NCBI GenBank assembly: GCA_011763485.2
Contig: JAANSK020277935.1
Coordinates: 1 to 20,753, forward strand
Length of the DNA: 20,753 nt
Source: Isoetes engelmannii
Lineage: Eukaryota > Streptophyta > Lycopodiopsida > Isoetales > Isoetaceae
Direction of reading: 5' to 3'
This document shows, piece by piece, positions 1 to 10,540 of the stretch. Below the pieces are notes generated by a model that did not search any database, was not told the origin of the DNA, and worked only from the letters and a program-made list of their open reading frames with translations. Both the position numbers and the translations under genes were made by a program. Every line of letters begins with the position of its first letter. Position 1 is the stretch's first letter.

Positions 1-240
1 AGTCGCTCCTACCCATTTATATGATGTCATCAGATCGCCCCCACAGTCCGAGATACCCCAAGGAGAGGAACGTCACACCTGCCCCTGCCGGCTCCATCTC
101 CCGCCGGATAGTTCACCTCACACTCTTGGGCCTGCTTCGATACATGCTGCTACCAAAGACGATCCTGCAATCGATACTCTTGTGGCGATTCGGGGATCGG
201 ATAGATGGTTGAGCGAAAAGTGTGCTCGGTCTGGGGTTTT
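1..240. other. Unassigned GC-richer stretch
   Basis: This stretch is visibly richer in G and C than most of the window. It is open on the plus strand from 21 to 212 for 63 codons, but the peptide has no motif I recognise and no supporting splice or codon context. It may be the edge of a neighbouring gene or element that continues to the left of the window, or the flank into which LINE-A inserted. Confidence 0.3.
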
Positions 241-249
241 GTCTAAAAT

Positions 250-734
250 AGGTTAGGGTTCATGTTAGCACACTTGGCTCCAATGGAAGGCTTCCACGAG
301 GCAATCCATCTAGGGTGTGTCCATGTGGATATGAAGTGTCCATACCTAAGGTTAGGTGTGGCCAAATAGTACACTCCCATTAAAGTTGTAATGACCTATG
401 GCTGGAAGAGATTGAGGAAAAGGATACATGATGGATGCGGGAATCACTAGATGATAAGGAATGCAATCAAATGGATGAGCTTCTTTTGCAACTGTGTGCA
501 ACATTTGATCTCACCATATACAATGAAACACCCCTTTTTGCAAGGACTGCAGGTTACACATGCTTTCAGCCCAATGGATCTAGCTTAGTGGATTACCTTC
601 TTAGACTAGCATTTAGGGGCCTATTGGAGACCTTTTGTCTTGGGGAGAAACACGTAGAATCTGATCGTGCCATTATTCTTAACTTTTCTGGTGGTAGCAC
701 ACAAGAGCCAAAAAAAATATCTTCTAGCACCTAG
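250..734 (+). pseudogene. LINE-A endonuclease domain remnant (EEP fold)
   Basis: The conserved C-terminal half of an apurinic-like endonuclease is readable: residues resembling CPYLRLGVA, then a TPLF..T.GYTCFQP block, a VDYLL block and an ESDRAIILNFSG block. In intact copies the last of these holds the catalytic SDH motif; here the histidine is replaced by Arg. Two stops interrupt the frame (367-369 and 429-431). The GDFNAR-type metal-binding block expected between the two halves is missing: the text passes directly from LWLEEIEEKDT through the second stop to WMRESLDDKE, which suggests an internal deletion. An open reading frame of 99 codons (435-734) is a leftover of this domain and not a gene. 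Confidence 0.75.
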
Positions 735-1189
735 AATTAAAGATTAGACAGGAATTAGCCAACAGATACGCGATATTAGTAACCAGAGTTTTTGAGCATC
801 TAGTACGGCCTCAAGGATGGGAAGAGCAGAACACTGTTGACAACCACTATCTTGCAAATAGCCACTGACATTTTTGGTAAAACTAATGGAAGAGTTAGTG
901 TCCATGTGATAAGTGGTTCGATGCATAATGTGAGGCAGCCCACATGCTGCCTTATTGCTCACAAGTGTAGGATAGAAATGCTACAGAAAAAGAGTATAAG
1001 AAATTGGTAAAGCAAAAGAAAGCCTTATGGCTTAAGGGGACAAATGATCAAATGTTGAACGAGATAAAATATAAATACCAAGGCCGTTTGGTCTCGAACA
1101 AAAGTAAAGACTGGAGGTACATATGATTTTTCTGGAGATCAATTGTTAGAACTTATTAGGGATCTTTATACAGTACCAAATTGTCATCC

Positions 1190-2200
1190 TATGCCAAAAG
1201 TTACAAAGGCAAAAGATCCATTTTTCACTAAAGAAGACGTCAAACAAGCTAAAAAAAATGGCAAATGGAAAAGCCAGTGCCTTTGAAGAGCTAGCACCAG
1301 AGCTTCTCAAATGGGGTGGAGCTCTTATGCATGAGAAACTTGCAGATCTTTGTAATCAAGTAATGTTAAATGGTAGTTTTTTAATGGTTTGAAATATCAG
1401 TAGGGTGGTACCTATCCACGAGATTAGGGACAAGAGTGATGTACATAATTACAGAGCCATATTAGTAAGTAGTAGTTTTGCCAAGCTATTTGCATATGTT
1501 GTAGAAAGTAAAGTAAGCCGTTGGGCAGATCAAAATGATGCATGAGCAAACGTGTAAGCAGGTTTTAGGCCATGCTACTCTACAATAGACCATTGGTCAC
1601 GTTACGGGTGTTAGCAGAGGAGCCAAAGGACCTGTAAATGTAAGGTATATGGAATACATTGATTACACAAAAGCTTTTAATAGAGTAAACATGTTGGAAT
1701 TGGTAAAAGGGTTGGATGTATTGAATGTTCCATTAGAATTATGGCATGAAGTAACATGTCTTTATAAGCAAGTCCTCATTGAGCTATCCTTTGTCTAGCA
1801 AGTTGAGAGCATCATTGGGGAGAAACAGAGATGCCCTCTCTCACTTACTTTATTTGGATTGTTCATTGATGAGTTGGAACAGTGGTTGGACAAGCAAAGT
1901 GGAGCTGGCACAGAGTTGCGAGAACATGTGATCAAACTATTATTATATGAAGATGGCATTGTGCTTATCTCACAGACACCAAAAGGACTCCAACAACATT
2001 TGGATGTACTTAATATTTTATGTATAGAGAAAGGGATGACTGGAAAATCAAAGATCATGGTGATGGACACTAGATCAAAGTATACATTCCATGTGGGGGA
2101 GGAAGAGCTTGAACAAGTAAAACAATATAAATACCATGGCATTGAGGTCTCTGATGACTATAAATGGAATGTGGCTAGCAACATGCATTTGGAGGGTTGA
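1190..2200 (+). pseudogene. LINE-A reverse transcriptase domain remnant
   Basis: The reading passes through recognisable LINE reverse transcriptase blocks: KKNGKWK/NGKASAFEELAPELLKWGG, a V.PI...RD..NYRAI block, AGFRP, a YIDYTKAFNRV block (the first catalytic aspartate region), and RCPLS.TLFGLFIDEL. The active-site box reads LLLYEDGIVLIS, where families normally have Y-A-D-D: the TAT GAA GAT GGC codons at 1946-1957 replace the alanine with Glu and the second catalytic Asp with Gly. At least three stops and several frame changes lie upstream of this box. The last intact piece, 1859-2200, is 113 codons long. The copy is therefore catalytically dead. Confidence 0.85.
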
Positions 2201-3449
2201 GAGCTCTCTAAAGCATGCTAAACCTTTGCAATTTGGAAATATATGGCAATGGAGATATTGAAAAGCAATATATTGTACTATGGTAAGAATATAATAGAAT
2301 AGATTTTTTCTAATGTTCACGAAGACCAGGAGGTCATGGGACCCATACAATGGGCTAGTACAACCATTACTAGTAGGTTTAAAGAACCACTTTTTCAAGG
2401 AAAAAAACATTTGCAGTAATGATGATACTAGACAATCAGAGAAAATAAGCAAATCGGGACTATTGAGGGATCGGCAATTGAAGACGCTCATTTAGAACCT
2501 CAAGTATATATAATGCCAAGTCATGCACAGATGGTGCTCAGAGAAGTTGTGGGAGCGTGGAATGAAATGCCAAGGTCTGGCGATTCCTGACCATCTCAAA
2601 AGCAGGACACCTCAGAAGAATATGGTGTTCATCTTCAATAACATGTGATTAACAACATGCACATAATCTCGCTTCTCGCGGCAATTGTGGTTTGAGGAGC
2701 TTGGTGTGAAAATACAAACTCCCTATGAGATGCTTGCAAAAATTGAATTGCTTCCCCTAGAGGTTGAAACCCTTTGTCTGACATTAAGTAACATCTCTTG
2801 ACGAAGGGATAGTGCCATTGCTAGCAATGCTCCAATCAAAGGAAGTTGGATGGTATCAAAAGGTGATAAAATAGGCTGAAAAATAGGGCATCCATGAGAA
2901 AGATCTTCCCACAACACCATTTGGAGTTAGGGATTATGTTCAGCAGAAGGTTTTGAAGAAGCGTTGAACTTTAAAAGCGGTTGATGTAAAGAAAAACTTA
3001 TATCATGAGATGAGATAAATGTGATGCACATTTAGATAGAATATGAATATCTCCTCTTAGATGTGGGTAGACGAAAGCGTCATCTTATCTCACAAGCAAG
3101 GTTAAGCTCACATAAACTTTCAATAGAGAAAGGTAGATGGAGAGGTATTCCTCGTGAACAATCATTGGCCATGTTGCTATACTTTTCAGATAGAAACAAG
3201 GGAACATGCATTTTTAAAATGTGAAGCATAGAGCATATTAGGAACATTTATGGATAAAAGCAACATGTTTACAAGAGCTTTTTGAAACTCTGGCCACTAT
3301 TTAATGAGATTATCTAAAGACCGTATGGAAAGAGAGATGAAATCATAAAATTTTATGAAGAAATCACTTCCACTAGCAATTTAAATAAGCATTTATAAGC
3401 TTCATTTATAGCATTTTGTTTTATAGACATGAGGGTCTTTTAAAGACAT

Positions 3450-3534
3450 CAATTTCAAATTTCAATTTCAATCTCAATCTCAATCTCAATCTCAATCTCA
3501 ATCTCAATCTCAATCTCAATCTCAATCTCAATCT
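3450..3534 (+). repeat. (CAATCT)11 hexanucleotide tail of LINE-A
   Basis: Eleven uninterrupted CAATCT units run from 3469 to 3534, preceded by a degenerate run of CAATTT-like units from about 3450. The repeat follows directly after the last LINE-A coding remnant, on the same strand. Some LINE clades end in short tandem repeats rather than poly(A), so the repeat is most simply read as the 3' tail of that element, although an unrelated microsatellite is possible. Confidence 0.7.
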
Positions 3535-4213
3535 CAGCTATGGACATGAAATGAAGAGGAGTTTTTAGAACCTGATCCCATAGAAGATGCATAAGAACCT
3601 ATCAATAATCGGGAGACTCTTTCACACCAATTTTGGTCTTGTTTCGGTTGAATCCCTTGTTAGTTGCTTTTGGAGGTGAAGAAAACATGTCATGGTTCCG
3701 GGGACTGTAAAAGGAAAATATCCCCTCCAATTCAGACCAAAAAAAAAAAATAACTGCCATGCTTTCGCATGTGCAAAAACCGAAATTCAGTGATCTATCC
3801 ATTATCGATGTTTAGTCATCCAATAACCTAATAGAATAAAAAAGAAAACAACTTCTTTAAATTGCTCTAAACCTCAAATTCAAGATGACTTTGAGTTCTG
3901 TATGTATGGTAAGACAACTTGTACTCTACTGCCACAACAAACTGAAAGCAAGTGATGTTTACGCTTTCAATTTTCCTTCAATCTAGTGTTAATCTGAGCC
4001 CTAAATTCATTACTCTCTTGATATCTCCACCTTTGAATTAGAATATAAGGGGCATATCCCACTTCTACACCATCTTGGGCCAACCCACAAAGATGATCTA
4101 GATGGCGCATTTATTGGAGGAATTTAGGGAGTAACTAGAATTTCTGTCTATATTTACAATGTTAATAATGCAGTTGTCTGTATGAAAGTGGCATCTATTC
4201 ACTAAATTTTGCA
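3535..4213. other. Intergenic stretch without recognisable features
   Basis: AT-rich sequence between the tails of the two LINE remnants. It contains a short A run near 3729-3739 and scattered open frames of up to about 66 codons, none with recognisable motifs. I see no gene, RNA or structured repeat here. Confidence 0.5.
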
Positions 4214-4435
4214 TTTTTTTTTGCGAAGGATGCCAAACCTTATTCATCAATGAAAAGATATAAAAATAAATGCAAAGACATGACTATAACCCTAGCGGCC
4301 AAACTAATCCACCTGAGCATAACCACCCGTCTATGCATAGGAGCGAATCTAAGGGTAAGGTTTCCGAGTCAATACTTTCTTCTCTTGAGTAAGAGAAGAA
4401 CAATGATAAGCCCTAACAAGTTTCTTCTGCGTACA

Positions 4436-5390
4436 CTAAAGAAGAATCTCATCTACAATGTCCATGCCCTTAAAGATATACATTCTCCTTCTCTTCCAGA
4501 TTGTGCATAAAAGCCAACCACAAGCAAGATGAAAAACACGTTTCCGCAGTTTGGGACATGTATAAGGGTAAATGGTGAGCAAAAATATATAACACAATAA
4601 CAAGGGGTTAATATATAACAAGGGGCCCGAGAGGGTTTGGTTTGGATGGATAAATCACCATTCTTGAGACCATAGACTATACCCCTACAACAATTGAATG
4701 GGTTACTATAAAAAAAAAAACATAGATTGAATAGAAAAAAAAATAGACATGTTAGTTCGCAGGTTGCATGGGCTAAAGCATTGTTACGAGGATGATATTA
4801 AATTATTTTGGTAGAGGTTCGAATCTCCGTATTTCATATTCTAAAACCTTAGGTATATCCGTATAGAGATGAGTCCTCGTATTTGATATTCCAAAACCTT
4901 AAGCGAACTTATCTTTCATATTTCAAAATCATAGGCGTTCCCAATCATAAATCATCATAACCGAAAGGAGAGGCGCCCACAAGCCCCAACGTACGATCTG
5001 GGCCATAGGATGGACGGATCTGACGACCGAGGTAGTCCAGGGTGCCAAATAGATATATAGAGAGGTGCCAAATAGGGTTAACAACCAAGACCATGCCAGC
5101 CGAACCCGTCCACACTAGAAGAAACAATGCTCAATACTCTCAAGCCTTTGCTTACATAGAGGATAGGGGCTCTGAAATCCGATGATCAATTTTATGGACC
5201 AGCCTGTTGACTCTAAGACATATATGGATTAGTTGCCACCATAGAACGTCCACCTCTAGATGAAGCAACTTATCCCACGCCCATGTCCACACACTTTTCC
5301 ATTGTCGTTGAGGGAGCTGAATATGCCATCTATTAGAGGGAGGCAAGATGTCATTATACCAAAGCAATTTATGAACATAAAGCACTCTGG
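4436..5390 (-). pseudogene. LINE-B zinc-knuckle and C-terminal remnants
   Basis: From 5385 the text reads W-T-W-A-W-D-K-L-L-H-L-E-V-D-V-L-W-W-Q-L, followed by a VNRLVHKI block and, across a frame change near 5150, a segment resembling the Cys/His knuckle of the RVT zinc-finger family. The C-terminal block at about 4560-4436 reads ACGWLLCTIWKRRRMYIFKG, the expected W.IWK.RN..IF motif at the end of such elements. The two blocks are separated by about 300 bp of non-LINE sequence. Confidence 0.65.
4827..4935. repeat. 50-bp imperfect tandem repeat inside LINE-B
   Basis: A segment reading like CGTATTT.ATATT.(C/T)AAAACCTTA occurs at 4827-4852 and 4877-4902, with a third, more divergent copy at 4912-4935. 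It lies in the part of LINE-B that no longer reads as LINE. A GGTTCGAATCTCC string just before it (4815-4828) resembles a tRNA promoter B box. Confidence 0.6.
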
Positions 5391-5719
5391 TTTGTTACCC
5401 TGGTGGCAACCCCAAACAAGTATTTCAATTTGCGGACCGGAATCCTGTGGCAATACAACAAAATGAGTTTAAATTGCTCTATCCCACTGCACAACAAGAA
5501 TTTTGTTTTGAATGCTTCCCGTGAGAGGAGATGGCCAGATTTGTACTAGGCTGCAATATTGCTTATACCAGCTGCTATCCAACAACGTTGTGTCTTTGGA
5601 CGAACAACAACAGACAGATGCTCATTTTCTAGAGTGTCCTGCAAAGGAATCCACCAGCATGGAGTGGATAACTGAAGACATGCATCAGGATTGATATGTA
5701 AAAGGGACCTAACAGTGTC

Positions 5720-6300
5720 TCAAGCAACAAACAACCCCGTTAGAAAGGGAGAAGCATTAGGATATGGACGTAGATGATAAAGCAAAGCCCAAGGAAGGAG
5801 AGGCTTAATGGTAGCCTTTTGAAATGGAAGACAATGTTGAATTGACTGCACCAACAACCTCAAACTAGGAGAATCGTCTTTACTAACAAGAATCCTCAAA
5901 ATAAACTTTGACATCATCACCGTACTTTGGAGGTGAAAATCTTGCATTCCAATGTCACCAGCTACCTTAGGTTTCATGCACTCTACCTAAGCAATCTTGA
6001 CCACAACTCCTTCCTCATTTCCACCCAAAATGTTCCTGACAATACGCACGATCTCCTCCATCTTACACTGAGGGACTAGTAAAGCAGATGCCATGTAAAC
6101 ATGAGCATTACTAAGAACACATTTAGCTACAGTAATTCTTTCGGGCATGGATAGTTTAGATGTATTCCACCAAAACAAGTGCCTCTGCAACCCTCCAATT
6201 ATTTCATCCCAAGCATCTGAAGCAGAGGCATGAATTCCAACAGGGAGATTCCAAATAGATCATTCTTTATGCCTAAATTTTGGCCCTAACCAACCTAGAA
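5720..6300 (-). pseudogene. LINE-B reverse transcriptase C-terminal remnant
   Basis: One frame carries W-N-T-S-K-L-S-M-P-E-R-I-T-V-A-K, a VLSNAHVYMAS block, an IVRIVRNILGG block and then KPKVAGDIGMQDFHLQST. These are the conserved blocks just downstream of the reverse transcriptase core in plant L1-like elements (usually L-S-x-A-G-R, then F-L-W-G-G, then K-x-x-G-G-L-G-I-x-D-F). The frame has a single stop at 5987-5989 and continues to 5720. The usual FLWGG has degenerated to NILGG. Confidence 0.8.
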
Positions 6301-6762
6301 TATTTCATTCGATGCTAAATTCATAATGGAAACCCTAAAACTAAAATACCAACAGTACAAAAATATGCGTAAGAAAATAAATTCATTCATTGATTATATA
6401 ATGTTCATCTTCATAAATACAAAAATACAACCTTCAACCAGTTTTCACACCAAAAAGCAAACAACAAGGTTAACAACAAATGGCTGCTTGGGAATCAAAC
6501 CAAAGCAATTCCACATAGTCAGAAAATTGAAACCATACCTGGCATCTTTGAGTGTCCTCTGCAAGGCATCCAACGTTCCAATTTCTGCAACCTGTAAGCT
6601 GTAGACCTTCCATTCATTCCATTCTACCACATGTAATTTACCCCTCCATCAAATGAAACATGATTTCAAACAATAACTCAATAACACAGATAAAAGCAAT
6701 ACAAGTGTGGTGGCACCATCATTTCGCCACCACGTTTCACAACAATAGTATTTCAAATAAAA

Positions 6763-8028
6763 CTAAACAACATCAAGTGTATTGACATCCCGATTAAGGG
6801 GTATGAAATACGCATCCACGTGCATAGGGTCATTCGGCCTAAAGATATCAACAGGGTCCTCACCTTCAAACAAGATATCTATCACATTTTCTGTGTGTGC
6901 ATAATTCCAATACCTACACCTTCTATTTCCAATCTTGTCAATCGGTTTGATGCACTCATCTGATCCAAAAATAACACAGGCCACATCCTTAGCAGAACAG
7001 CGAGTGGCTTAAAAGCAACTCTCCATGCAGCATGGACATGATTTTTCTGGACATAAACAAATTTGCTGGGATAACCTAAAAAGTAAAGAAGCAAAAGGTT
7101 TCCGTCCTAATCATCTTTGTCACAATAAATTAACCTAGGATTAAGCCTACCACTTACTTGATATTTTCTAAAGTGGATTGCTCTAGAAATGAAGTTCATG
7201 TGATCAAGAACAACACCCTTCTTAAGGTCCCCGGCACTATACATAGCATAAAGCCACTTCTCTTTCTCAACATGCTCATCAATGATGTTATGGAAATCAT
7301 ATTTATGATGCAGTTTTTTGATATCTTTAAGGCAGAAATCCACCATCCCCTTAAAACAATGTAACTTTGAATCCTTCAAACCTTGCAAATTAAGATATAC
7401 CCAATTGGCTTCCCATCTTGCCACCCAAGCTATTGCTTGATTAACCTGTGCAATCCGCAAAACACCTTGCAAATGCAGATTGCCAATCTCTGCTCCCCAC
7501 TCTACGTTGACCATACTAGCCATACGCATGACCCTTAAGAAACCTGTAAGATTTCTAAAGCATGGCAAATCAATGCCCATTCCAAACCACTGAGATATCG
7601 ATCCACCTGCCATCACCAAGCTGGAACAATTTGACCTTCCCTTTTTTCTTAGAGAATGGAGCTGCTACCCCAGATGCCCTTGCAATCTTCCTCATACTAA
7701 CGAGACCAATAAGAGAAACAAGAATCACAACACAAAGGACAGAGAAAGCAAGATCAGGAGGCAACGACATCAAAACAACTTCTATGACGAATCAATTGCC
7801 TTAGGCAGCCGGATAACAATCGGGCTTCTTCCGGATTAAGGCGCAAACCACAGACCAGACGCATCCAACAAAAACAAAGGTTAAAAGATAAAGCGCTAAT
7901 CTGAAATAGAAGCTCCTTCCATCTAGGCCCTCATACCACGACAAACTATGGCTTCGCCCTCCCAAGATAACACTCCAATAAAAACGCAAACCCATCCAGC
8001 CGAAATACAGTTCGTACAAATATGCCAT
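6763..8028 (-). pseudogene. Broken gene for an unrecognised membrane-anchored protein
   Basis: A continuous protein-like text of about 420 codons runs from an ATG at 8028 to a TAG at 6763-6765. It changes frame near 7580-7620 and again near 6965-6990 (in a T-run), and is stopped at 7801-7803, 7792-7794 and 7107-7109. Across each break the text resumes smoothly, for example R-M-W-P-V-L-F then G-S-D-E-C-I-K-P, so one ancestral gene is the simplest reading. The N-terminal third has two hydrophobic segments: LALYLLTFVFVGCVWSVVCA, and FSVLCVVILVSLIGLV followed by Arg/Lys. The remainder is soluble in character and rich in Trp, His and Asp, with a V-H-A-A-W-R-V-A-F-K block and a P-M-H-V-D-A-Y-F-I-P-L-N-R block near the C-terminus. 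I do not recognise the family. A spliced gene is less likely because the breaks lack matching intron borders. Confidence 0.55.
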
Positions 8029-8174
8029 GTTAACCCAAACTAGACAATGGTTTTCGTGCCATAAAACCCACAAATAGCAACTTCCAACCTTATATGATTT
8101 GCAAACCATTGCAAATCAAGCCGTTTTGTCTTTGTGGACAAGCTTATCACCATGAAACATGTTGGCAGAGATTT

Positions 8175-8306
8175 CTCTATGTGGTCGTCATTTATACATT
8201 ATGCTTCAAAAATGCCATCTATTTATGTTTCCCTTCTATTCTCTATATGGTCGTCATTTATACATTATGCTTCAAAAATGCCATCCATTTATGTTTCCTT
8301 TCTAGC
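8175..8306. repeat. Two tandem copies of a 66-bp unit
   Basis: A 66-bp unit beginning CTCTAT(G/A)TGGTCGTC occurs at 8175-8240 and again at 8241-8306 with only a few differences. It is followed by a smaller exact duplication of AGCCATCAAGAATGT at 8304-8318 and 8319-8333. Because 66 and 15 are multiples of three, an open frame spans both duplications, but nothing else supports coding. Confidence 0.85.
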
Positions 8307-8333
8307 CATCAAGAATGTAGCCATCAAGAATGT

Positions 8334-10168
8334 CCTTTGCCTATTGTATAATCATAGTGAATATCGTAATGTGTTTTTATTTTCTATCCCACACCAAAGT
8401 AATAACTTGGTTGTAGACATTTTACTTGCTTGTAGATATTTTGCTTGGAACAAACTTCTATATAGCTTAGAAATGACCACATTAGAAGCATACTTTGTAA
8501 ACAACATAGGTATCTATTTATTAAATTCGGTTTTTCCGATCTTTCAAATTTTTTTGGTATTTTTCCTTAATTTGATTTCTTAAGATTTCGAAGGTTTTAG
8601 CTGCCGGAAAAAAATTCCGATTTGCCAAAAATCGGGAGAGGTATGTTGGCTACCATTTGAGGTTCTTTTAATTCCAGGAACTTTTTCGATTTATCCGAAA
8701 ATCAAAGATTTTTTAAGGTATGATTTTTGGAGCTTGCGATGGTACCTCTCTCTTTTTAGAAATCTTCGGTGAAGGGCCGGCATTGGAAGACACATGTTTT
8801 CTAGCCTGCAGGCATGTGAAACGCTGTGATATGCTCGATCTTTGCCCCGATTGCTCAGGTGATTGCTCGGCTTGGCCAGGTTAGATATGATTTGCTTATT
8901 CCGGAGGATTCCCTGCAGGCATGTAAGGACCAGATTTCGGAGGACCACGTAGGTCGATCTGCTCTCTGGAGTTGTGAATCTATATGCAGGACATCTCCTG
9001 GCTTTCAAAAAACAGAACTAAGAGTATGCTTGGCACCAAAAACGGGTGAAGCAGCCTCTAACTCCGCCTTCTGCATCTCAAGACATTTTGGTAAAAATAA
9101 GGTAGTCAGGTAAGCTTAGTGGCAGAGCCGTGGCATCAGATTTGTCGGGCTTCCTATGCAAAAACTTCTCACATTTCTTTTTCTTGCGCAGATGCAAACT
9201 GCAGAAAAGCAAGTCCTTGCATGTCGGTTGCTTTTACATGAGATAAATAGATAAGGCATGCCCAAATTTAAAGCAAAGGCCTTACTTCCTCAATCTCTGT
9301 AGATCAGTGTGAAGACCACTTCTCCATATTGGATTCAACCCCGCTGCTCTACGTCGTCCACCATCGCCTGAAGATAACTAAGGAAGGTACACCCACTTTT
9401 CTAATGGTGCATCAAATTCCATGAATTTTGAATTGGGAAGGATGCTAGAGGAAAACTAAGAGTTAGAGGAAAGTTCAGAATTAACAAATGCGACGCTAAA
9501 TCCCAGATCTGCTATTTTTTAGCAAAAGTGGAATAGAGGCATCCATATGCTTTCGTGCAAGTAACAATGAATTTTTTTGATCGTTGACTGCATTGTCAGA
9601 GCTTCTAAAGGAACACCCAGACTATCCAAAGTTTGTCTACTTTTAAGCTCCTAGAGTTGCCACCCTAGGTTATGATCCATATATCTTGAAATCGTTTCCC
9701 ACAGCAAGCTAAACACTTGGTGGTATTATATAATGAGCAGTATCAGTATCAGTGTCACCTTTTTTAGGAATTCAGATGCAGGTAGGTTAAGAGTGGTACG
9801 CATGGAATAACATTGGCTTGCACGAAGACCATTGCATTTTTGGAAGAGAATTAGCTTTTACAAATTTATAGAGCTAGACTGTTAGTGGTTGGCTAACACA
9901 ACGGGACGGAGATTTTACAATGTAGAGGAATTAACATCAGGTAGTTATGCTATATATTACTGTGCTTTCATGGAGTATAAGCAATGAAAAAGCTTTGCAA
10001 TCTGGCTGGAACACTTTGTTAGACGGAAGGTGCAATGCAAACCCACTGTTACAGAAAGTCCTCCTTCATATTCACGGGGTAATCTCACTTGCCCTTGATA
10101 TTTGTGACCTTGAAATAAAAGTTACATGAGTAATGCTCTAAGTCATTGGACTTGAATAGATGCCATAG
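8334..10168. other. Unassigned stretch with possible gene scraps
   Basis: No complete gene is visible. Short open pieces occur, notably one at 8826-9113 (95 codons) and one ending P-L-L-Y-V-V-H-H-R-L-K-I-T-K-E near 9340-9385, but none shows a recognisable domain or a splice pattern that links it to another. The area precedes the exon-like pair at 10169-10540 and could belong to the same Helitron-borne segment. Confidence 0.35.
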
Positions 10169-10540
10169 ATGTTGGAGAACATGATGCCATTGCGTTTCTA
10201 CAAACTTGAAGCAAACTTATCATATAGTTTGGAGAAGTTCATAAGGTTTCAGGAAAGTCTTCGTGATGATTTTATAGCACAGTTTTCCAAGGTATGCTAG
10301 AAATGGTTCATATTTTGCTGGATATAATGTCAATATTTTGCTGGATATAATGTCAATAATGAGAATTAAAGTTATAATTTTAGTTTGTTAGTGATTCAAG
10401 CAACTTTATTTGCTTATAATGCATCCTTTTCATATTATTGACAGGTCTTGAGTAATATAGTGGTGACTGTCAAAGATGGATGCAATGCAGCTTTTGAAAT
10501 GATCGAGAAAGAAGCTGGAACATCCAGAAACATTGACTGA
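10169..10540 (+). pseudogene. Two exon-like blocks of an unrecognised gene
   Basis: An open block at 10169-10291 starts directly after an AG (ATAG|ATG) and ends AAG|GTATGC, a good donor. A second block starts after TTGACAG at 10445 and ends in TGA at 10538-10540. The frame is continuous across the inferred 153-nt intron, giving 72 codons: text such as FYKLEANLSYSLEKFIRFQE, then FIAQFSK joined to VLSNIVVTVKDGCNAAFEMI. The peptide is polar and helix-like. I do not recognise the family and see no convincing upstream exons, so this is probably a fragment, perhaps carried by the Helitron whose 3' end lies at 11525. Confidence 0.45.
10311..10356. repeat. Exact 23-bp tandem duplication
   Basis: TATTTTGCTGGATATAATGT plus CAA occurs twice without a mismatch, at 10311-10333 and 10334-10356, inside the intron inferred between the two exon-like blocks. 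An exact copy indicates a recent slip or duplication. Confidence 0.9.

Larger units (their letters stand above)
245..3534 (+). mobile_element. Degenerate non-LTR retrotransposon (LINE-A)
   Basis: A 5'-truncated, heavily mutated LINE ORF2 can be followed across this interval in shifting plus-strand frames. In order it shows the C-terminal half of an endonuclease domain (about 250-734), a linker (about 740-1180), a reverse transcriptase domain (about 1190-2200), and a C-terminal region with an HKLSIEKGRWRGIPRE motif near 3110-3160. It then ends in a hexanucleotide repeat at 3469-3534. Stops and frameshifts are scattered throughout, for example TAG at 367-369 and TGA at 429-431, so no protein can be made. 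The C-terminal motif and repeat tail differ from the poly(A)-tailed L1-like copy further on, so two LINE lineages are present. The family assignment as LINE is secure; the clade is not. Confidence 0.85.
4214..6310 (-). mobile_element. Truncated L1-like LINE (LINE-B)
   Basis: A second LINE lies on the minus strand. From 5' to 3' it shows the C-terminal part of the reverse transcriptase (about 6300-5720), a zinc-knuckle RVT region (about 5390-5100) and a C-terminal tail (about 4560-4436). It ends in A9 on the element strand (T run 4214-4222), preceded by a GAATAAGGTTTGGCATCC-like 3' end typical of plant L1 copies. The catalytic half of the reverse transcriptase and the endonuclease are absent, so the copy is 5'-truncated. 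Several stops are present, for example 5987-5989. The interval of about 4640-4940 does not read as LINE and looks like a later insertion or rearrangement. Confidence 0.8.

Noticed and set aside
435-734. 99-codon open frame as a possible gene
   Set aside because: It is a piece of the LINE-A endonuclease domain, with stops just upstream in the same frame.
2075-2491. 138-codon minus-strand frame
   Set aside because: Antisense shadow of the LINE-A reverse transcriptase remnant.
4815-4828. tRNA-like B box GGTTCGAATCTCC
   Set aside because: No cloverleaf, A box or anticodon arm could be formed around it, so it is not called a tRNA gene; kept only as a possible SINE hint.
8134-8583. Open frame of 149 codons on the plus strand
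   Set aside because: Its length comes partly from an in-frame duplication; it has low-complexity Phe/Ile-rich text, no recognised domain and no splice context.
8826-9113. Open frame of 95 codons on the plus strand
   Set aside because: No recognised domain and no linked exons; the overlapping minus-strand frame is equally open, which suggests compositional openness.
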